From assembly GCA_004026145.2 (NCBI GenBank), contig CP034991.1, forward strand, positions 10,645,610-10,709,609: a stretch of DNA of 64,000 nt, in the 5' to 3' direction. The notes beneath the pieces were generated by a model that saw nothing but the letters and a program-made list of their open reading frames with translations, did no database searches and had not been told where the DNA came from. The position numbers were made by a program, and so were the translations under genes. The stretch comes from Takifugu bimaculatus (Eukaryota; Chordata; Actinopteri; Tetraodontiformes; Tetraodontidae). The stretch's first letter is position 1; every line of letters starts with the position of its first letter. Shown in pieces: positions 27,482 through 41,146 of this stretch.

Positions 27482-27660
27482 TTGCAGATCAGAATGCTGC
27501 GGGCCCTCCACGAAGAAACTCAACTTATGTTTTCTTTATCCTTCCTTCTTTCTCTGCCCCTTCCCCTCTGCCCAGTCACGTGACCAACAGGGAGAGCGCT
27601 TGTTCGTTTGTATTTGGTCAACTTGAGGGGGCGGAGTGATGAAACAAATTGCACAATTGT
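27482..27660 (-). promoter_or_regulatory. Candidate upstream (alternative) promoter and leader exon
   Basis: The minus strand shows a GC box (CCGCCCC near 27634-27640), the palindromic E-box GTCACGTGAC at 27575-27584, and then a strong donor CTGCAAG|GTGAGAAAG with exon end near 27482. This could be an alternative first exon of pheta1. No transcript evidence can be seen from sequence alone. Confidence 0.4.
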
Positions 27661-28453
27661 GGCGTACTAATGTACACACTGATGTTAAGCTTCGAAAAAT
27701 GTATTTTAAATATCAACAGACGTATGCCATGGGTTAGAAATTAAAATGTAATTCATGTTAAACTTCAGCCTTTATGGAACTTGGGTTGTTTAATGTAACC
27801 TAATTTAAAATTGATTTAAAACCACCTTGATCGCTGCTTTAAGAACCAGCAACCACTTCCTGCCACTACATAACAGCGTAACAGCGTAGCAAAATGGACG
27901 CAAGTATAGATGGTCCAGCAACAGGATTATTCATAAAGCTGTAAACAGGTTGAGTAAAAAGAGATTGAGTTGCTAGACATGAGTGTTCTCTACATCTGTG
28001 AGCTGTGGGCTTCGGCCTGCATTCTAAAGCGTGTGACTAAGGCAAGTGGCTGTGAATCCATTTGAAAATTATCAGGAGACAGCTGATGGCCTTTAGACCT
28101 GCTCGCCCACTCTCTCATCACACTAATCTTCAATTAACTGATGCAGCTGCTGATGCCATCGAGCGTATTTTTGGTTTTGAGAGCTGCTTTGGAACGAGAG
28201 AGTTTAATTTCATCCATCCGACCTGCAAACGCCTTTACAAAACAGCACTTATGCTGGAAGATTGCAATAAAACATAGATGTTCTCACAGATGCCTGTCCA
28301 CAAACATACACAGAAACCATGGGATTGAGTGTAAAGTGTTTACTGCTCATGAATTAAGTTTCACAAATCATGTTTTCACACGCATGAGTGTGCACGCGCA
28401 CACACACACACTCACACACACACTTATGCAAATACAATTCTTTTACACCAGCT

Positions 28454-28463
28454 TGATTGACAG
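28454..28463 (+). promoter_or_regulatory. PBX-MEIS/PREP composite site
   Basis: TGATTGACAG is an exact match to the decameric site bound by PBX with MEIS or PREP. It stands alone in intergenic DNA between pheta1 and prr16. Confidence 0.35.
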
Positions 28464-31400
28464 TTTCATTATGACCTCAGTCTCGGTGTCCAGCGAGAAC
28501 AAATAAGTGGGTTTCATACGTCTTCTGCCTCCAACGGGAACCTCGAGGAACATAATATTTGAAATAAATTAGACTCATTATCCTCCAGCAGAGCTGAATT
28601 CATCTAAAAAAAACCAATTTAAACTGAATTACATGTATTTTCTTTCTTCTCAAGTACTTTGGAATGTACGATGTTTGTGATTCTCGTGACAGGGATGGTG
28701 ACGACATCATAATGATACTTATTAAGTGTATGGAGAGCGGAGCACCGTACATGTAGAAATGTGATGTTACTGCACCAAGACGGACGGCCTCTCCATAAAA
28801 ATGCATAGAAAAACAGAGCGACGCCATGACAAAGCAAGGAGTCAGTCATGCATTCATTTGGCCCCACCACTCCTGTCTGATCCAGCACAAGGTATTTGGT
28901 TTATGCATTCATCTCTCCCTCACGCTTTGTTTCTAATAGAACAGCTCATTCTGCGGTGATCACGGCTGATATACAACCACACAAAAGCTCCTGTTGCTAT
29001 ATAACAATAACTCACCCTGCTACACTCTGCAGGATCTCATCCACCTGGAGGGAAAGTCATTTTTCTGCCCTATCTCTCAGTCATCTAACGCAATATCAAA
29101 AATATCATCTCTTTAAATGTTAAAGTCTCTGTAGAAAAAAATGCTTGAAATATATAGATATTAAACATGTACATGTATATCTAGATACAAAGAAAATTTG
29201 ATGCAAATTATTACTTCTTTAAGGATTTTTTTTTTAAAGCTGTAAATATGCCACTATAATGTATCTCTGCAGATTTCCACGTACATTGAACTCAACATCT
29301 GGACACAGAGCAGTGATCACATTTTGCAACATTTGTCTTTCCAAAAATAAACTGTCAATGTGCATACTGGCATAATGTCATTTTCTCCTTATCTGCAGTC
29401 CGGCAGAGCCGTGTCGTCCTCAAAGGCCGACCTGGAAGGCCCTCCAAAACATAAACAATTACAATTCTTAAAAGGCTAATTCCATCGGTTGAGTGGATTT
29501 ATTGATTTCCATCTGAGGACGCCGAGAGCAAAAAAAAAAAGTCTCTGCTGACATCGATCAAATACCTGACATCATTTCGGCCCATCCTGTGGCTCTTCCC
29601 AGCAGCATCCTTAACTCGGATCCAAATATTTCTCTGTGGAACAAAAATAACTGTGGATACAGCCACGGCTCTTCCCCTTTCCCCAGTTCCACAGCAGTAA
29701 TACTGCTTGGCAACGCTGCGCCTGGAGGCAGTTCAGCGCTCAGAATTAAAAAGGATGACCTCGTCTGGTTCTTATCTTATCTCCCGGTGGTGGAGAACCA
29801 TCAGCGCATTGTGTTGGAAAAAGAAAAAAAAGAATAATAAAGGAGCTCCTCCACCTCCCTGATCGATCGGTGTGTGGAACATCCGTCCCTTCTTTTTCCA
29901 CGACAGGCATCGGAATAAGTCCTGCAGAGGAGAGAGGAGACACACATTACAGTATTTCTGCCTTTGGATTGGGAAGAGCACGAGGCCACAATCGCACCAA
30001 TCCACGAAACATTACACCATGATGTCAAAACACATCTGGCGATTGTCGCTCTTGACCCAGATGTTGTTGCTCCTCCTCCGCCGGAGCTGCAGCTGATGCT
30101 TTGAACTTAAAACCATCTCCAGCGGAAGACTTCAGATTAGCCCCATCTAAATCCGCCCAAGCGAGTCACGTCAGAAATCTCCATTTCCACACGTTGCTGC
30201 CTGCTTTTATTTGTCTCTTATTTGTCTCTCATGCCACCTGTCACCTTCCAGAGGTGCCCGATGGTGGCCGTTCTTTTACACGTGTGCATATGAGTAGGTG
30301 CCCACTCATTTTCCCACATCAAACTTTGAGTTGCAGGGAAGCACCGCGATGAGCTGCGAGCCGCACCCAGCCTGCTCCAGATTTACTCATGAACTCTCAG
30401 ATGTTTGGTTATGTAGGTCATATCTGTTTTGTATTCCTAATGAACTTTCCATCCCATGTCTTCATCACACGTGCCTCCAGTACACAAAGCCAAGGTACCT
30501 CGGCTTTGATTTCATTTTGCTCTCATGAATTTTCCAGTTAGAAAACCAAACCAAACAAAACACTATCTCTGATCGTCATCGATTATCGTCGCTGATTGAA
30601 GCAAATGAAAATCAAAGCAAATGATGCACGCAAATGGACAAGCCGGTGTCTCGGCTGGTTACCGCCGCCAAAAATCAACAGTTAATTAATATTCGCAGAC
30701 AAAATGGGCGTCTCACACCGACACATTTGTTGCTCGCCGTTCACGTGGCCGGTTAGGTAACAGTACTAAGAGAAAGAACTGTTCCTACACATACAAGCAT
30801 CTGGACACATGTCACTATAAGGACGTGCATAACAATCGGTTTCATCCCTGTTTGGGTTCATCTGAAGTGTGCAGCAAAGTGAAAAAGCCTCGCTGCTGCA
30901 GATTTGGTGAGAGAGGGTTTTGTTTAAATGCACAAAGGAAACGTTGCAATGAACCGACGTGTTTGCAGAGCTAAAGGTCAGATATAGTGTAATAATAGAC
31001 ACAACGCCCACACGTCTACTAGGATACATGTGCACAGAGAGATTGGTATGCATGCCAGTGATACGGAGTGGGAGGAAAGCATCATCTAAGGGGAAAGGAA
31101 GAAAGAAATTAAAACAAAGTGAGAGGGAGAGAGAGAGAGAGAGAGAGAGAGGAAGAGAGTTGTGAGCTGAAGGGAGTGGGTCAGTACAGTTGAGTCAGTC
31201 CTGACTCACGATGGAGGCGGTGAAGATCCACCTCCTCCCTGCCCATTACAGCTTCATCCTCAAGCCTGGAGCACAAGAGCTCAAATAGCCATTACAAATA
31301 AACAAATGAATAAAACTCCTCCAGCTGTCATCAGAGGTGTGGCACTTTGTGTCCTGAGGAAAAGGCCATACTATTGAAACGGATAAACCGCTTGCAGGGA

Positions 31401-32158
31401 CTCTCAGATGCTTATGAATCGCCGCTTGTGGGAGGCCTCTGTCAACCTGTTCACCCAGGCAAGTCCGTGATATTCAGCAATGCGCAGCTCTATTCATGCT
31501 GCTGCTCTCAGAAAAGTGCAAACAAGCACGTTTCATTACATACACTGGTGCTGCATGACGACCAATACACCCGGAACTATTTTATACTAAGTATGTCAGA
31601 ACAGGAGAAGGTCACGTTTGTGGACAGGACAGGATGGTATATTTATTATGTTGTCTTTACTAATATCTTCTTAAAATGTCAGCTCAGAAAGATGCTCTGG
31701 TTGGCTGCAGTCAAAGTTACTGGCATAACAAATATGCTACATCCCATAAAGGAGTTTGGTATTATTATTATTATTGTTGTTGTGAAAATGGCTTCAGAAC
31801 AAAGCAGCAGGGTAGGTTTTGCCTGTAAAATGTAAATTTGACATAGTTATAAGCAGGGAGGAGTTGAAAAATATTCAGTTGATTTAAAAAAAATCTAAAT
31901 AGATCTTTCAGCTTAAAGACGTCTGAAATAAGGAAAATGCACACTGGCACCAAAGGAACAACAGAGAAGCATATGCAGAGGTCTGTTTGCAGTTATATTT
32001 TTGCACACAGTCCAGTCCACAGAACCTTTTTCCTTGGCTCACAGACGACAGGCCTGGACTGAAAGGCGGGTCAGGAAAAGCCGATATGAGCTGCATCTAT
32101 TGATGATAATACTGGCCGAACTCCAATCTGTCCACACTGAATGCCTGGGTGCTTATCT

Positions 32159-32161
<3 letters not shown>

Positions 32162-32204
<43 letters not shown>
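32162..32204. repeat. (GT)n microsatellite
   Basis: About 21 uninterrupted GT units in the pheta1-prr16 intergenic region. Confidence 0.97.
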
Positions 32205-32206
<2 letters not shown>

Positions 32207-34233
32207 GGGAACAGGCTGCTGCCAGACTCATTATGGTCCATTAATACAAGATAAATATGGAGAGTCTTCTACATTGCAATCATCTTGGGAGAAGCGTGTG
32301 CATAGAGTGCAATAACACATTGTAATATAGTGGCGAACACGATACAGCCGAAATGGCGTTACCATTCTCTCGCCCTCTTGCATCACTCGCTCACCATTTC
32401 CCGGGTCTCTCATGGCTGAATATGCGCTGATCCCTAATTGAGGTGTCAATTCCAGATTTGCAAGGCTGCCAAGGTCGTGCATCGCATGGAGTCAGCAGGC
32501 CGTGCGATTTCATACCACAACTTTCCCGACCTTTGACCTTCAAGCTTCACGCCCCCGCGGTCTTAAACATGAACACATATACATATTAATTTTGTGGCTT
32601 ACATAACATCCAGCCACCTATGCAATCAGCAGCCCCCACAGGTTTTCTGGCCCATCTTTCTTAGCGTTCTCTCTGCGTTTCTCATAAATGTTTGGTGTTC
32701 CAGCAGTTTGGAGCTTTGCGAAGACGTATTTCGCTCTATAAAAGAGCTATTTGAGCTAATACGGCTATATTCTGTAGTCTAATCCGGCTAATTAAGGGCA
32801 TCGCTAGGAGGAAGGTACTGACTGCTATTCTAAATCAACTCCAGGGCATGCTGTCTCCCCAAGTCTGTGAACTGACATGTGCTTTTACACACTCACACAC
32901 GTGCACGCGCACACACACACACAAATCACAGGTTTGATTAAATATCCATTCATTACGAGCTAATAAAGTGCAGATTATGAAGTACTTAGCCTGAGACGGC
33001 GCCGACTGCCTGGACTCCTTGACAGAAATAGGATTGAACAAGTAAACTGGTCACCACTGTTGTACCTCTTGAAGCTTAACAGAATATTGGTTGGAACATT
33101 TGGAAAATGCAGCACATGCATCCTTGCTCCACATCTGGGATGACTGGACACAAGGCCCTTAAAGCAGGGAGCCTGGTTTGTTTATCAAAATTTAAATAAC
33201 CCATGCATCCATTTTCAGTCTGGTTCTCTCCCCTCAACGGTAGACTGAAGTGTCGGTGTCAGAATTATGACAGTAAACTGTGTTCGGGGTTTTTGTGAAA
33301 GAAAACCGAGTTGCTAAACATGAATTACACAGTATGGCATCCATAATTTGTCAGTATTTGCAGCTCAGTCATCAATTTTTTACACCGCTGACTGTACGAA
33401 TGCGTGCATCCCCACTTGCATGAAATTTGAACCTACTAACCCCAGGTGTGGAAAAAGATGTGCAAGATGACAGTTTTGAATTTGAAGGTTTTCATTTTTT
33501 GCTTGATGGTCAGGATTCAGGATTATCTTTAACTTTTTCTTGAAAGGAGGTTTTTGCTTTGGCTCAGACAGTGAGACACCAACGACGGTGACATTACACT
33601 CCTTTTTAGAAGAATACTAATGAGAAGAGCGTAAAGAAGAATGTAAAATGTCTCTGAAACAGAGACTTTGGTCATCCTGCGTCCTCAATGGATCCTCCAT
33701 CACAAGAGCTATTCTGCTCATTTGTTGTGCACAGGTGGTGGCTAAAACTTCACATTGATTTCATCCAACCACTGCGAGCATTTTGCCGCCACTCTGTCAC
33801 ACAGGAGTTCAAAGGAGTCGCAGGGATGTTCGGTTCAACATTAGAAAGCTTCCGATTTTAAAATGAAACTGCGGCTGCTTGCACAAATGACCCGTGAGAT
33901 CATTTTCGGTTGGTGTGCAAATGTGACAACTCTGCAAACGAGCACGCCGAAGGTTTGCCGGAGCTTCTCCACATGCAGAATTCATAATTTTACTCTTTAA
34001 CTGAGGCAGGCCCGTGTGAACCTAGAGACGTCAGTCTAAAACAAACTTCTTCTTGCATGTATGTGTGAAGGAGAGTTACATGCACGTTTTAGTTTAACAT
34101 TAGGGATTTGGATAAATCTTGGGGAAGTGGGTTTTCTTGTTTCCGCTCAAACCATATGAATTAATTAGAGCCATTCTCTGAAGCAACTTGGTGAGTTTAT
34201 GACTGTTTACACAGACATAATACACCGCATTCA

Positions 34234-34239
34234 TTTATT
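34234..34239 (-). terminator. Candidate prr16 polyadenylation signal
   Basis: AATAAA on the minus strand, 438 bases downstream of the prr16 stop codon. It is the nearest canonical signal I found. Confidence 0.45.
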
Positions 34240-34677
34240 TATGTTTCTTTTGTTTGCTTTCTTCTGTGAATATTTGAAAGTCCCCTGTATTAGTCAATGC
34301 CTCCAACGACAGCACTAATGAATGGAGACACGCAGGAATGTACAGTAGATAAACAAAGGTGCAGGCAGAAGGAGTCGCAGGGATGTGCCGCTGCACAAAT
34401 GGAATATCTCTTTCTCTCTCTCTCTCTCTCTCCTCGACAAACACGCTCATGCATGCACAAGTACTCACCGATCCTTCCTGATCCATCTGCGTGTAGCTCT
34501 TTGCCACTGGGAATGCCTTTCCCACTCTTCCTCTTTATATATCCATTTGTTTCATAATTCCCAAACAATCCACTCTCTGTTTGGATAATCCGGAGTTTAA
34601 TGGAAAGTGCTCATAAAGTCGAGGACACTATGAATGATTCACAACGGTTTGCTTTAAACATTACGAGGGGCCCGGGG

Positions 34678-37600
34678 TCAAACCGTTGTAGTTGTCGACT
34701 TGCGCAGGATTGTTTTTTGGGGCTTGGAAGGTGGGTGAGGAGGCACACAAGGTGGAGGAGGAGCTGTCCCTGTTGGCGGGAAGCTGTGGCTGGCTGAGAG
34801 GCCACCGTTTTCCAGCATGAGTTCGTGAGGAAGAGCAGGAGTTGGGGGGGAGGAGGAGGGACAGCAGTGAATCGGGCTGAGCCTCAGGTCACTCAGCTCT
34901 GTGTGTAGCTGAAGTTCTGCATCGTCCACGTCATACTGGAGGTCACAGTCCGGGCAGTAGCCATGATACTGGACTTTTTCGCTGAAACGGACCCGCTCTT
35001 TCTCACGTGACTCCCTCGCAGGGCCCTTGGGGCATTTGTTCTTTTCGTGGCGGAGAAGAGGCATTGGCCTGGGGAGGGTAGGAACAAGACCTGATTCTGC
35101 GATGCCACTGTCATTAGAAATGAAACATGGGGTCGAGGAGAACAAATCTCTCTTTGGTTTTAAGGGAAAAACCCCACCGTTCCGCATCAGGGACCCGGTT
35201 GCCTTGGATATATTCCCTGATAAGACCAATGTTGGATGAGGCAGATTCTTCCCATTGTGATCCTCCCCTCTCAACGGGGTGAGTCTGGGTGGTGGGAGGG
35301 GAGGGTGGGATTTCTTGAACACGGTCAGGACCGCCGAAGGGTTGACGGAGACCGGGGTGGTCGGCAGCAGCCTAGAGATGCAGTCATCGGGGAAAAGCTT
35401 CATCTTCTCCAGGCTCGAAGCGGTGGTGGTGGTAGTAGTGGAGCTGGAGCTGGAGTTGAGCGTGTCTGTCTTCGAGCTGTCCGTAAGCCCGTCCTCCTCA
35501 AGCTGTAGGTCACAGGTCAGGGTGTCAATGTCATGAACGACCTGGAAACAAACGAGATGATGCAAAGAAATCAATATATATTCTAGAATTCTATATATTC
35601 TCATGAAACCTGTCTCGTGCTGTGATACTGGCTCTATAACTGCCTTTAAAGTGTGCATGTAGGGGATTTTCGTGTGTCCACAGAGTGAGAAGAAGATGCA
35701 AAGAAATATTCTGTGTGCAGATTGCAAAGAGAAACAAGCCCAGGTATTGGAAAAGTCAGCAAAATTCATAATGAAACAGTGATAGTGTAAAAAAGTACAT
35801 CTTGCAAAAAACCAAACAAGCAAAAGAAACACGTAGCGAGTACATGGAAACAAATGCTACGAGAAAAGATGGGTTCCTGCAGAGGAAAGTGCCACATGTC
35901 TTCACGTCAGCATGAGACAGAACTCGGCGTGACATGAATTAATTTCGTCTGAGAAACAGGGCAGAAAAACACAGATTACAGGAATAAATGGAAATAGACA
36001 TTCTCCCAAAATATCACAAAAGAAATTAATTTCCAGACCAATATGAGAGAGCTTGCGTGCTGTTTGAGCTCCACAGGATGGCTGCTGGGCTGGAAAACTG
36101 AAACACAATATCTGCACATTGTATAGAAAATGGGTTATATTAGAATTGAAATATTTTGTATTATCCTATTATTAAACCACAATAGATAATACATTTATAC
36201 ATACTAGACCAAAATACAGGCTTTAGAGGCCCCACGCATGAGCGGGTAGCTAATAAACGCCATGCAACCACTATTTGGAGAGTCAGTAAAAGCTACAACA
36301 TTAAGCAACAATCAAATGTCAGACCAAATACTGTATGCCACCAAAGCCCATTCCAGTCTTCTTTGTCATAAAACATGAAATAAGAACAGAGCAAAGCTCT
36401 AAACATTATTTTAACTGGCATGAGTCGTGTTAGCACCATGAACGTTCAGCAGCGCTGTCACATTGCGTCGATGTTTTATGGATACTTTGCAGCTCCATAG
36501 TTTGACGTTTTGGAACGATCCTTTTGATTGCTGCTCTCTGAAAACCATGATTACAAAGCTGGCATGCTCAACAGTCCTGTAATAAATAACTAGAAAACAG
36601 CAGAGAAAATGTGAGCGCCATTGAAAGGAACACGGGTTTCTGTCTCAGGACGCCAATGGCACCACAGATATTTAGATCAGTCATTCCCTCTGTGAGCCAA
36701 GAGGAAATGTGGTTTCACCGTCTGCGACGGGACACATTAAACAACAGTTGGAGCAGATTTTTGGTTTGTCGGCCTTCTGAAGCCAACGTGCGACACAAAA
36801 AAAGAACAGGAGCAGGCACCACAGAAGGCTTACTTACTGAACAGAACCAGGCGCTGTATGTGTGGAGAAAACATGCTGAACAGGGCCAAACGCTTAAATG
36901 AGCAGTTAGTTAAGGCTCAAACTGTAAAAATCTGAAGCTGACAAAGCAGGAGCCTCAGGATACATACTGACGTTTAAAGGGCTGAGACCACATTTCGAAC
37001 TGCACGGCTAAAAATGACTAAGCAACAGTTCAAACTTGGACCTAAAACTCTCATTTTAGGTCCCAGATGAATTTCAAATTCTCCCAGTGGAGGTAATGAA
37101 TTTCAATATTACATGTTTGATATTTTGGCACCGACATTCTTCTCCATTTAGTCCAGCTCACTGGAGGAGGATCAGTCTCTGTGCAAGTGAAATGACTAAT
37201 AGCGCTCAGCATTCAGATCCAAAAACGCTTTTGTTCTCTCTGGCGGTGACAAAAAAACGATATGACAGGATCCAGCTAAATTACGGTTTGAAAAAGACGG
37301 AAAAAAAAGTGTGAAGTACAACGAGTGTGAGCAGAAGGCTGCCAGAGTGGCAGCCAGGTGAAGGCTGCGCCTGTGTGGATCTGGGAATAATTTACAGAGT
37401 CTGTCTAGAGAAATTTAGATGATGCAGCACCTTGAATGGAATGAGGCCATGCCAGGCAGAGACGGCGGACGTATGCGCCACTTCCAGGCCTTTTCTCCAC
37501 CACTCCACCATCAAGTGTCCCCCTCAGGGGAACCAGATGAACAGGCCTGGAGCAAAGCTCTGCTGAGACCTAATAAATCATATTCAGTCGTTATAAATGC

Positions 37601-39483
37601 TCATGTCAGTAATATCTGTACAAATAATAAAGATCTTTTCTTATTTATGATCATCGCTGTTAACTTCCAGAACTGTTTCTGGACCTTTTTCTACTGGATT
37701 GTCAGACTTCTGGCATATCTGTGAGTGTTGGGGAAGGTTTTCTGGATTAGTAGTCCCAACAATACTCCTCTCAAGACCACAGCCATTATCATCTAAGATT
37801 CTCAGATGCGTGTGCAGAATCTGGCCCGAGAACAGGAAGGAATGAAGAGTGAAGAGACACACAGTGCCTGAGAGGTGGAGATGAAAAGAGAGGGTTTTTT
37901 TTTAAGGCAGCAGTGCTCAGCTTTAAACGTTGAGGCTACTTGGGTAATTTGTTGGGACACATACAGGAGTTAATACCAGTATCCCCGTGTGCAGCCTGTG
38001 CTGTAGGCCAGGCACTGGTGTCTGTGCCAAGCATCTGGGCAGGGTCGGTCCTCAGACGCAGGCACGGCTCCAGCCCCGTCTGTGAGTTGTCACAGATAAC
38101 CGCCTGTCGAATGGATTAGAACCCAAAACACTGGCCTTGATATTAACACCCCCCTGGAGGCATGTCTTAAGCATGTGCGCTGACACTGGAGGTGATCCTT
38201 TATCAGCGCAAGTCCTCCAAGGTCCCCAAATCCAGCCGGGTTTTCTGCCCGGCCAGGTAGACAGCTGAGGTGAAGCAGGTGTCTACCTGGCCGGGCAGAA
38301 AACCCGGCTGGATTGTGGGGCTTTGTAGGACCGGGTGGATGTCCCTGACACTGATCCCCCGCAGGGAAAAATAAACTCCGAAAGAAAGCGGGCGGTCCCG
38401 GTAATCCCTGCCGCCTGCAACAACTGGCTCAAGTTGCAGAAACATGTTAGCAGGGGCTGAGAGGGGCACAGGGAGGCAGATGCTGCACACACCCCCCATT
38501 CGTAAGGTAGCAGAGGCTGTGTGCAATTGTGTTTTATTAGAATGACAGCCTGTCATGTTGGGTTGAGAGTTCTGACCCAGCGGGCCGGATGCCCTCTGCA
38601 CGTCCGGCGGAGACCTTTGAGCCTGTAAAGCAACCAAGCGAGCAATAATTGCACACCATTGCAAGTGAAGTGACAGCTCTTCTTTATACCCAGATTAGAG
38701 CAAACCCTGATTTCAAGCAATGTGTCAAATGAAAACATTCCTCCTGACTCCCTCTTTCGCCTGCAATTTCCCACATCTCTGCATCGCTGTGATTTGTGAG
38801 GCTGTCAAAGACCCTTCAAACAGCGCGAGCGCTTGAGAGGTGTGGAGGAAGAGGGGGAAACAACGCTGCTGCGTGGAATGAGACAAATGATAGGATGAAA
38901 TTAAAGTCAGAGGACGACCAAGCTGAAACGCCCCCCGCGGTAGATCGAGAGATGTGACGGGCTCTTGCAGTTTGGCGCCAGTGTGTCTGAGGCGAACAAC
39001 AGCCAGCATTAAGATGATGAAATCTGACGCAAAAGCACCTTCCCCGACGGTCGAGCCAACTTGTCCATGAAATGTTAATTGCAGTTGGGATTTCCTGGCT
39101 TTCATTAGAGCCTACAAGAGTCTGGCCACAGAAGTTGTCCTCTGATCTCAGCCACATGTCCTCCGGTGCCAAACAATCTTTCATGTTGCAGATCATTATG
39201 ACACAGGACAGTGGAGGAAAGTGTGTGTTTTGGTGATCTTTGCATGTGTAAGTAGGCCTGTGTGCCCTCAGAAGGGTCTCCTATAGGTCCTCGGCACATG
39301 CATTACAGTAATGACACACATGACAGTGAGGGTTTCCTGACTCTTTACCTCTTTGAGCTCTTTGGCTACGTCCTTGAGGTCTCCCAGGATGGTCTCCAGA
39401 TTCTCCACGATTGTCTTGATCTCCTTTTTTACTTGTACTTTGGAGACAACCCCTTCAGTGTCCGCATTAGCTGGCGCTGACAT
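34678..39483 (-). CDS. prr16: Proline-rich protein 16 (Largen), complete in two coding exons
   Basis: Largen is reported to raise cell size by promoting translation of selected mRNAs and mitochondrial activity; its biochemistry is unclear. Exon 1 (39483-39349, 45 codons) encodes a short coiled coil ending ETILGDLKDVAKELKE. Exon 2 (35541-34678) continues with VVHDIDTLTCDLQLE and DSSKTDTLNSSSS. Both borders are phase 0 (GAG|GTAAAG and TTTCCAG|GTC). The 332-residue product is close in length to the human protein and keeps its hallmarks: SAVLTVFKK, a proline-rich stretch PPLPPPRLTPL, RVRFSEKVQYHGYCPDCD at residues 228-245, and the extreme C-terminus KTILRKSTTTTV. The open frame runs on upstream of 35541 into the intron, but that part is not coding. 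The gene is head to head with hsd17b4. Confidence 0.95.
38212..38331. repeat. Long near-perfect inverted repeat (hairpin)
   Basis: Arms 38229-38263 and 38280-38314 are perfect reverse complements over 35 bp around a 16-base spacer. With a one-base bulge and a few mismatches the pairing extends outward to 38212 and 38331, so each arm is 52 bases. It lies in the prr16 intron and would fold in the pre-mRNA. No transposon family is recognised. Confidence 0.9.
38520..38860. promoter_or_regulatory. Candidate conserved noncoding element
   Basis: A repeat-free stretch with mixed AT-rich core motifs (for example GCAATAATTGCAC) and no open frame of interest. It looks like conserved regulatory DNA by composition only; no alignment was possible. 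Confidence 0.25.

Positions 39484-41146
<1,663 letters not shown>

Larger units (their letters stand above)
27661..34233. other. Intergenic region between pheta1 and prr16
   Basis: No gene recognised over 6.5 kb. The longest open frame (31347-31835) resembles no family I know and has an Ile/Val run from a simple repeat. Stretches with the base mix and homeodomain-like sites of conserved noncoding elements lie near 29390-29550 and 32390-32800. A PBX-MEIS site is at 28454. Simple repeats lie at 31121, 32162 and 34414. Confidence 0.65.
35542..39348 (-). other. prr16 intron 1 (3.8 kb)
   Basis: Holds a long hairpin at 38212-38331 and, around 38520-38860, a stretch whose base mix suggests a conserved noncoding element. 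No additional exon is recognised. Confidence 0.7.

Noticed and set aside
31347..31835. 162-codon open frame between pheta1 and prr16
   Set aside because: No recognisable domain, includes an Ile/Val run from an ATT/GTT simple repeat, and no flanking exon or promoter signs.
35542..35853. N-terminal extension of the prr16 exon 2 frame
   Set aside because: The acceptor TTTCCAG|GTC at 35542 and the exon 1 coiled coil at 39483-39349 restore the family N-terminus; the upstream frame is intron.
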